Shown here one piece after another: positions 59,385-64,000 of a stretch of 64,000 bases of DNA. The position numbers were made by a program, and so were the translations under genes. The notes beneath the pieces are model-generated. The model saw only the letters and a program-made list of their open reading frames with translations, did not search any database and had not been told where the DNA came from. Source of the stretch: Paraburkholderia caribensis (GTDB lineage: Bacteria; Pseudomonadota; Gammaproteobacteria; Burkholderiales; Burkholderiaceae); assembly GCF_002902945.1 (NCBI RefSeq), contig NZ_CP026101.1, positions 744,001 to 808,000 of the forward strand, read 5' to 3'. How positions within the stretch are numbered: position 1 is the first letter of the stretch; the number at the start of each line of letters is the position of its first letter.

Positions 59385-61700
59385 ATGGCAAAAGCTCCCT
59401 ATTCCGCGAACGCGCAGGCATTGCCTCATCGCATGTCGCGCCTTTTCACCGAAATCCGCTGGATTCTTCAGGTGGCGCTCGGCGTTTTCCTCGTGATGGC
59501 GCTGATCAGCTACAGCCGCCGCGACCCAAGCTGGACACACGCAGCGCAGGTCGATCACATCTCGAACTGGGCCGGCCGCGTCGGCGCCTGGACCTCCGAC
59601 ATCTTCCTTCTGCTTTTCGGCCTGTCCGCCTGGTGGTGGATCGTGCTGATCGCGCGCCGCATTTCGGCGAATTACAAGCGCATCACGCGTCACGAAGAAC
59701 CCGACGAAGACGCGCCGCGCGACCACAGCTGGCTCGCAGACGTGTTCGCGTTCGTACTGGTGCTGCTCGCCTGCGACGGCATCGAGGCGCTGCGCATGTG
59801 GTCGCTGAAAGTGCAGTTGCCGCGCGCGCCGGGCGGCGTGGTCGGCGAGGCGGTCGCGAAGGGTGTCTCGCATGCGCTCGGCTTCACGGGCGGCACGCTG
59901 GCGCTGCTGATCGCGCTGGGCATTGGCTTGTCGCTGTACTTCCGCTTCTCGTGGTTGTCGGTGTGCGAGCGGGTTGGCGATTCGATCATCAACGGTGTCA
60001 CGCTGGCCAAGCTGCGCCGTGAAGCGGGCCGCGACCGCAAGCTCGGCGAAGCGGCTGCCGTGAAGCGCGAAGGCAAGGTCGTGCAGAGCCGCGTGAAGAT
60101 CGAAGAACACGAGCCCGTCGTGATCGTGCCGCCCGTGACGAAACCGGAGAAGTCCGAGCGCGTCGAGAAAGAACGCCAGGTGCCGCTCTTCGACAGCTTG
60201 CCCGGCGATTCCACGCTGCCGGCCATTTCGCTGCTCGATCCCGCGCCCGCGTCGCAAGAAACCATTTCCGCCGATACGCTCGAATTCACCTCGCGCCTCA
60301 TTGAGAAGAAGCTGAAGGATTTCGGCGTCGATGTGAGCGTGGTTGCGGCTTATCCCGGTCCTGTGGTCACGCGTTACGAAATCGAACCGGCTATCGGCGT
60401 GAAGGGCAGCCAGATCGTGAACCTCGCGAAGGACCTGGCGCGCTCGCTGTCGCTAACGTCGATTCGTGTGGTCGAAACGATTCCGGGCAAGAATTTCATG
60501 GCGCTCGAACTGCCGAACCAGCGTCGTCAGACCGTGCGGCTGTCTGAGATTCTCGGCTCGGCCGTCTACGCCGACGCCGGCTCGCCGCTGACGATGGGTC
60601 TCGGCAAGGACATCGGCGGCAAGCCGGTGTGCGCGGACCTCGCGAAGATGCCGCACTTGCTGGTTGCGGGTACGACGGGTTCGGGCAAATCGGTCGGTAT
60701 CAACGCGATGATTCTCTCGCTCTTGTATAAGGCGAGCGCGGATCAGGTGCGAATGATCCTGATCGATCCGAAGATGCTCGAAATGAGCGTCTACGAGGGC
60801 ATTCCGCATCTGCTGTGTCCTGTCGTCACGGACATGCGTCAGGCCGGTCACGCGCTGAACTGGACCGTCGCCGAAATGGAACGACGCTACAAGCTGATGA
60901 GCAAGCTCGGCGTGCGAAACCTCGCGGGCTTCAACAACAAGATCGACGAAGCCACGAAGCGCGAGGAGAAGATTCCGAATCCGTTCAGCCTGACACCGGA
61001 CGAACCGGAACCGCTGTCGCGTCTGCCGCATATCGTCGTCGTGATCGACGAACTGGCTGACCTGATGATGGTGGTCGGCAAGAAGGTTGAAGAACTGATC
61101 GCACGTATCGCCCAGAAGGCGCGCGCGGCGGGCATCCACCTGATTCTCGCGACACAGCGTCCGTCCGTCGACGTCATCACCGGCCTCATCAAGGCCAACG
61201 TGCCCACACGGATGGCGTTCCAGGTGTCGTCGAAGATCGACTCGCGCACGATTCTCGATCAACAGGGCGCGGAATCGCTGCTCGGCATGGGCGACATGCT
61301 GTATCTGCCGCCGGGCTCGGGTCTGCCCGTTCGCGTGCATGGCGCGTTCGTGTCCGACGACGAAGTGCATCGCGTCGTCGAGAAACTCAAGGAACAGGGC
61401 GAGCCGAACTATATCGAAGGGCTGCTCGAAGGCGGCGTGTCGGGCGAAGGCGACGAAGGCTCGGCCGACGCGTCGGGAACCGGCGCGGGTGGCGGCGAGT
61501 CCGACCCTCTGTACGATCAGGCGGTCGAAATCGTCGTCAAGAACCGCCGCGCGTCGATCTCGCTCGTGCAGCGGCATCTGCGCATCGGCTACAACCGCGC
61601 CGCGCGTCTGCTCGAACAGATGGAGCAGTCGGGGCTGGTGTCGGCGATGTCGTCGAACGGCAACCGCGAAATTCTGGTGCCGGCGCGCGAGACGGATTGA
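59385..61700 (+). CDS. ftsK: DNA translocase FtsK
   Basis: 771 residues. Four membrane helices within about the first 200 residues, a short linker, then the RecA-like motor: Walker A VAGTTGSGKSVG near 428, Walker B-type IVVVIDELADLMM near 550, and QRPSVDVITG. The C-terminal gamma winged helix (about 705-770; AVEIVVKNRRASISLVQRHL in part) should read KOPS. Coordinates chromosome dimer resolution with division. Start at 59385 judged by the first helix; the frame opens 75 nt earlier. lolA follows 106 nt downstream. Confidence 0.95.
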   Translation: MAKAPYSANAQALPHRMSRLFTEIRWILQVALGVFLVMALISYSRRDPSWTHAAQVDHISNWAGRVGAWTSDIFLLLFGLSAWWWIVLIARRISANYKRITRHEEPDEDAPRDHSWLADVFAFVLVLLACDGIEALRMWSLKVQLPRAPGGVVGEAVAKGVSHALGFTGGTLALLIALGIGLSLYFRFSWLSVCERVGDSIINGVTLAKLRREAGRDRKLGEAAAVKREGKVVQSRVKIEEHEPVVIVPPVTKPEKSERVEKERQVPLFDSLPGDSTLPAISLLDPAPASQETISADTLEFTSRLIEKKLKDFGVDVSVVAAYPGPVVTRYEIEPAIGVKGSQIVNLAKDLARSLSLTSIRVVETIPGKNFMALELPNQRRQTVRLSEILGSAVYADAGSPLTMGLGKDIGGKPVCADLAKMPHLLVAGTTGSGKSVGINAMILSLLYKASADQVRMILIDPKMLEMSVYEGIPHLLCPVVTDMRQAGHALNWTVAEMERRYKLMSKLGVRNLAGFNNKIDEATKREEKIPNPFSLTPDEPEPLSRLPHIVVVIDELADLMMVVGKKVEELIARIAQKARAAGIHLILATQRPSVDVITGLIKANVPTRMAFQVSSKIDSRTILDQQGAESLLGMGDMLYLPPGSGLPVRVHGAFVSDDEVHRVVEKLKEQGEPNYIEGLLEGGVSGEGDEGSADASGTGAGGGESDPLYDQAVEIVVKNRRASISLVQRHLRIGYNRAARLLEQMEQSGLVSAMSSNGNREILVPARETD

Positions 61701-61806
61701 TATCCGGCGCTCCATTCATGCGACTGGTGACGGACAGCGGCACGCGTCGAGCGCTGCCGCTGCTCTGATTCACACACGCTTCGGTCTGGTTAAGGGAGAA
61801 AACAAT

Positions 61807-62502
61807 ATGCTGCAAATCGTTGGGTCTAAGACCCGTCTTGGCAATCTGATGCGCACGCTGGCTTTCGGCGCGTCGATGCTCGTCGCGTCGCATGCATTCG
61901 CAGGCGGTACGGACCAACTTAAGCAGTTCGTGTCGCAAGTCCATTCGGCGCGCGGCGAATTCGTGCAAACGGAAGTGCGGGCGCCGAGCAACGCGCAGCA
62001 GCAGGCGAGCGGCGTGCTGTCGACGCAGAGCGCGTCGCAGAACAAGGTGTCGAGTGGCACGTTCACGTTCGCGCGTCCGGGCAAATTCATCTGGGCGTAT
62101 GAGAAACCGTACGCGCAACTGCTGCAGGCCGACGGCGACAAGCTCTACGTCTACGACAAAGACCTGAACCAGGTGACCGTGCGCAAGCTGGGCGGCGCGC
62201 TCGGCGCGAGTCCGGCGGCGATCCTGTTCGGCAGCAACGATCTCGACAAGAACTTCAACCTGAAGGACGCGGGCGTGAAGGCGGGCATCGACTGGCTCGA
62301 ACTGATTCCGAAGTCGAAGGACACGCAATTCCAGCGCGTCGGCATCGGCTTTCGTGACGGCAACCTCGAAGCAATGGAGTTACACGACGTGTTCGGCAAC
62401 GTGACGCTGCTGAAATTCTCGAACATCCAGAAGAACCCGCCGCTACCCGCCGACGCATTCAAGTTCACGGTGCCGAAGGGCGCCGACGTAATCAACGGCT
62501 AA
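61807..62502 (+). CDS. lolA: outer-membrane lipoprotein carrier protein LolA
   Basis: 231 residues with a signal peptide (cleavage near SHAFA, about residue 36). GEFVQTEVRAPSNAQQQASG, SGTFTFARPGKFIWAYEKPY and LPADAFKFTVPKGADV match LolA. It is a periplasmic shuttle of lipoproteins to LolB. ATG 61807 has GGGAGAA about 7 nt upstream. Convergent with the LysR gene, only 9 nt between stops. Confidence 0.95.
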   Translation: MLQIVGSKTRLGNLMRTLAFGASMLVASHAFAGGTDQLKQFVSQVHSARGEFVQTEVRAPSNAQQQASGVLSTQSASQNKVSSGTFTFARPGKFIWAYEKPYAQLLQADGDKLYVYDKDLNQVTVRKLGGALGASPAAILFGSNDLDKNFNLKDAGVKAGIDWLELIPKSKDTQFQRVGIGFRDGNLEAMELHDVFGNVTLLKFSNIQKNPPLPADAFKFTVPKGADVING

Positions 62503-62511
62503 GCGTCTCGT

Positions 62512-63426
62512 TCACGCTTGAAGGCCGGGCGACGGATGCGCGGCCTTCATATCGTCGATAAACGCATCGACGATTTCCGTCCGGTGCTGCCGCATGCGCG
62601 TGACCATGTGAAACGCGACGCGGTAGCCCATCTGCTGCGGGTTCAGCGCGGCGAGCAAACCTTCCTTCACATACGGCGCGGCGAAATGCCCCGGCAGATA
62701 GCCGAGGTGATGTCCCGACAGCACGAGCATCGCGACGGCTTCCATGTTGTCGGCAACGGCGGTGACGTTGTGCGGCGTCGTCGACGCTTCGGCTTCGGGC
62801 AGCGGATAACTGCGCCACGCCCATTCATGCTGCGCGGCGTCGGCGGGGGAAACATTGCCCGCCTGGGAGAAAAGCGGATGCCCCTTCGCGCAATACGCAA
62901 GCTGCTCCTCGGAAAAAATCTCCGTGTATTCAAGCGACGGCACGCGATGCCAGAAGTATCCGATGCCGATCTGAATCCGTCCGCTCAGCAGCAATTCTTC
63001 GAGTTCGCCCGGCGAGCGCACGAGGATTGAGAAACGCACAGATTCGTCCCGGGCGCGAAAGCGGGCGATTGCATCGCTGATTCGCGCGCTTTCCGACACC
63101 GGCGTGTGTCCAATCATCCCGATTCCGAGTGTTCCGACCAGCTTTCGTCCGACGTTTCGCGCCTGCGCGCCGAACGCATCGACGGCGGAAAGCAGCGCGC
63201 GCGCCGCTTCGACAAACTGTTCGCCTCGCGCGGTCAGGCTAAATCCGCTGCGCCCGCGCTCGCACAGCCGGTAACCCAGGCGGGTTTCGAGCGTCGATAG
63301 TTGGGTGCTGATCGTAGATTGACCTACATTCAAGGTAGCCTGCGCGGGCGAAACCCCGCCCGCGTCCACGATGGCGAGGAATACGCGGATCAGGCGAAGG
63401 TCTAGATCGGTGAGTTGCGAGAACAT
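62512..63426 (-). CDS. gbuR: LysR-type transcriptional regulator (GbuR-like)
   Basis: 304 residues. Winged helix at 1-65 (LRLIRVFLAIVDAGGVSPAQ, STISTQLSTLETRLG) and a periplasmic-binding-like effector domain. Divergent from a guanidinobutyrase-like gene with an inverted repeat between them, so it is probably its activator, as in Pseudomonas gbuR-gbuA. The symbol rests on this context. Confidence 0.8.
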   Translation of the reverse strand: MFSQLTDLDLRLIRVFLAIVDAGGVSPAQATLNVGQSTISTQLSTLETRLGYRLCERGRSGFSLTARGEQFVEAARALLSAVDAFGAQARNVGRKLVGTLGIGMIGHTPVSESARISDAIARFRARDESVRFSILVRSPGELEELLLSGRIQIGIGYFWHRVPSLEYTEIFSEEQLAYCAKGHPLFSQAGNVSPADAAQHEWAWRSYPLPEAEASTTPHNVTAVADNMEAVAMLVLSGHHLGYLPGHFAAPYVKEGLLAALNPQQMGYRVAFHMVTRMRQHRTEIVDAFIDDMKAAHPSPGLQA

Positions 63427-63436
63427 ACGGCAGAAT

Positions 63437-63456
63437 ACATCGGTGCGAATCGATGT
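63437..63456. promoter_or_regulatory. candidate LysR operator
   Basis: ACATCG, 8 nt, CGATGT: a perfect 6-bp inverted repeat placed just upstream of the LysR gene and about 130 nt from gbuA. Such dyads are usual LysR sites. Confidence 0.5.
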
Positions 63457-63529
63457 GAAGTTTTTTCTGTTGGCATTTTATCTTCGCCGGAACTGCACAA
63501 AAATAAGAAATGCCCCGGCCTCGCGCGCC

Positions 63530-63558
63530 TTGCGGCGGCTGGATCCAACGCTTTTATA
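63530..63558 (+). promoter_or_regulatory. possible gbuA promoter
   Basis: TTGCGG, 17-nt spacer, TTTATA; predicted start about 24 nt before the gbuA ATG. Confidence 0.4.
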
Positions 63559-63588
63559 AGACACTGTGCCTTTCATTGGCGAACCACG

Positions 63589-64000
63589 ATGAATACTTCT
63601 TCGAATTTCGTTTCCCCGGACCTCACTGAGCGGCCGCAGCCTCTGTCGGGCAACGCGATGCCGCGCTCGGGCGGGATCGCCACCATGATGCGGCTGCCCA
63701 ATGTCGGGTCGGCGGAAGGGCTCGACGTGTGTTTCGTCGGCGTGCCGTTCGATCTGGGGACGTCGAACCGCACGGGCGCGCGCTTCGGCCCGCGTCAGAT
63801 TCGCGCGGAATCGGTGCTGCTGCGCCCGTACAACATGGCGACGCGCGCCGCGCCGTTCGACTCGTTGCGCGTGGCCGATATCGGAGACGTTGCGATCAAT
63901 CCGTATAACCTGCTGGATTCGATCGGCCGGATTGAGCGCGCTTACGACGAAATCCTGCAACACGGCGCGAAGCCGATCACGCTGGGCGGCGATCACACGA
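63589..64000 (+). CDS. gbuA: guanidinobutyrase / agmatinase-family ureohydrolase, partial
   Basis: The first 137 residues only; the gene runs off the right edge. SGNAMPRSGGIATMMRLPNV, DVCFVGVPFDLGTSNRTGARFG, IRAESVLLRPYNMATRAAPFDSL in pieces and the first manganese-ligand motif GGDHT match Pseudomonas GbuA (4-guanidinobutyrate to 4-aminobutyrate plus urea) more closely than a typical SpeB. Agmatinase remains possible. Confidence 0.85.
   Translation, partial: MNTSSNFVSPDLTERPQPLSGNAMPRSGGIATMMRLPNVGSAEGLDVCFVGVPFDLGTSNRTGARFGPRQIRAESVLLRPYNMATRAAPFDSLRVADIGDVAINPYNLLDSIGRIERAYDEILQHGAKPITLGGDHT

Overview
This 64 kb window is chromosomal DNA of a GC-rich betaproteobacterium, almost certainly Burkholderiaceae and most likely Paraburkholderia or a close relative. 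The evidence is gene content and order, not a database search: radC-fkpB-ispH, trxB-ftsK-lolA, a glucokinase fused to an RpiR regulator next to zwf and pgl, a ribB with a GTP-cyclohydrolase-like domain lacking its zinc cysteines, and Burkholderia-like proteins throughout. Most of the window is ordinary core chromosome. I see no prophage, insertion sequence, integrase or CRISPR array.

Layout: partial radC, then fkpB-ispH (1-2077); a complete branched-chain amino-acid ABC operon livK-H-M-G-F (2617-7708); a very large palindromic repeat, copy A (about 7780-8660); argD and a YpeA-like acetyltransferase with a possible arginine attenuator upstream (8661-10563); a 2Fe-2S ferredoxin reductase, an SDR protein, a mini membrane protein and rsuA (10630-13862). 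Next come a quaternary-amine ABC operon with a mandelate-racemase-family enzyme and a divergent MocR regulator (14000-19781); an MFS exporter, a secreted alpha/beta hydrolase and an aromatic amino-acid permease; tRNA-Leu(CAA), hemN, ykgJ, a DUF1439 lipoprotein, uppP, trmB, tRNA-Gly(CCC), yggT and small genes (23944-33053); ubiD, a lytic transglycosylase and an aminotransferase (33101-37821); and nusB, riboflavin genes (ribH, ribB, ribE, ribD) and hemL, all on the minus strand (37946-43308).

The last third holds an EVE-like protein, a Bcr/CflA exporter, palindromic repeat copy B (about 45560-46330), and a glucose locus. In the glucose locus zwf, pgl and glk-rpiR point left and the gtsABC-ATPase sugar importer points right, from two overlapping promoters that share one HexR-like palindrome. 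After it come a TRIC-type channel, an Smr protein, trxB, ftsK, lolA, and a divergent LysR/guanidinobutyrase pair cut by the right edge.

The observations most worth follow-up are: (1) an apparently leaderless 16-codon ORF with four consecutive Arg codons plus an intrinsic terminator ahead of argD; (2) two oppositely oriented copies of an approximately 0.75-0.9 kb palindrome, each between convergent genes, with an 83-base core identical in all four arms; (3) the shared operator of the divergent glucose promoters and a short Cys-containing upstream ORF in the gtsA leader; (4) a 16-bp-periodic promoter followed by an intrinsic terminator upstream of the transglycosylase gene.
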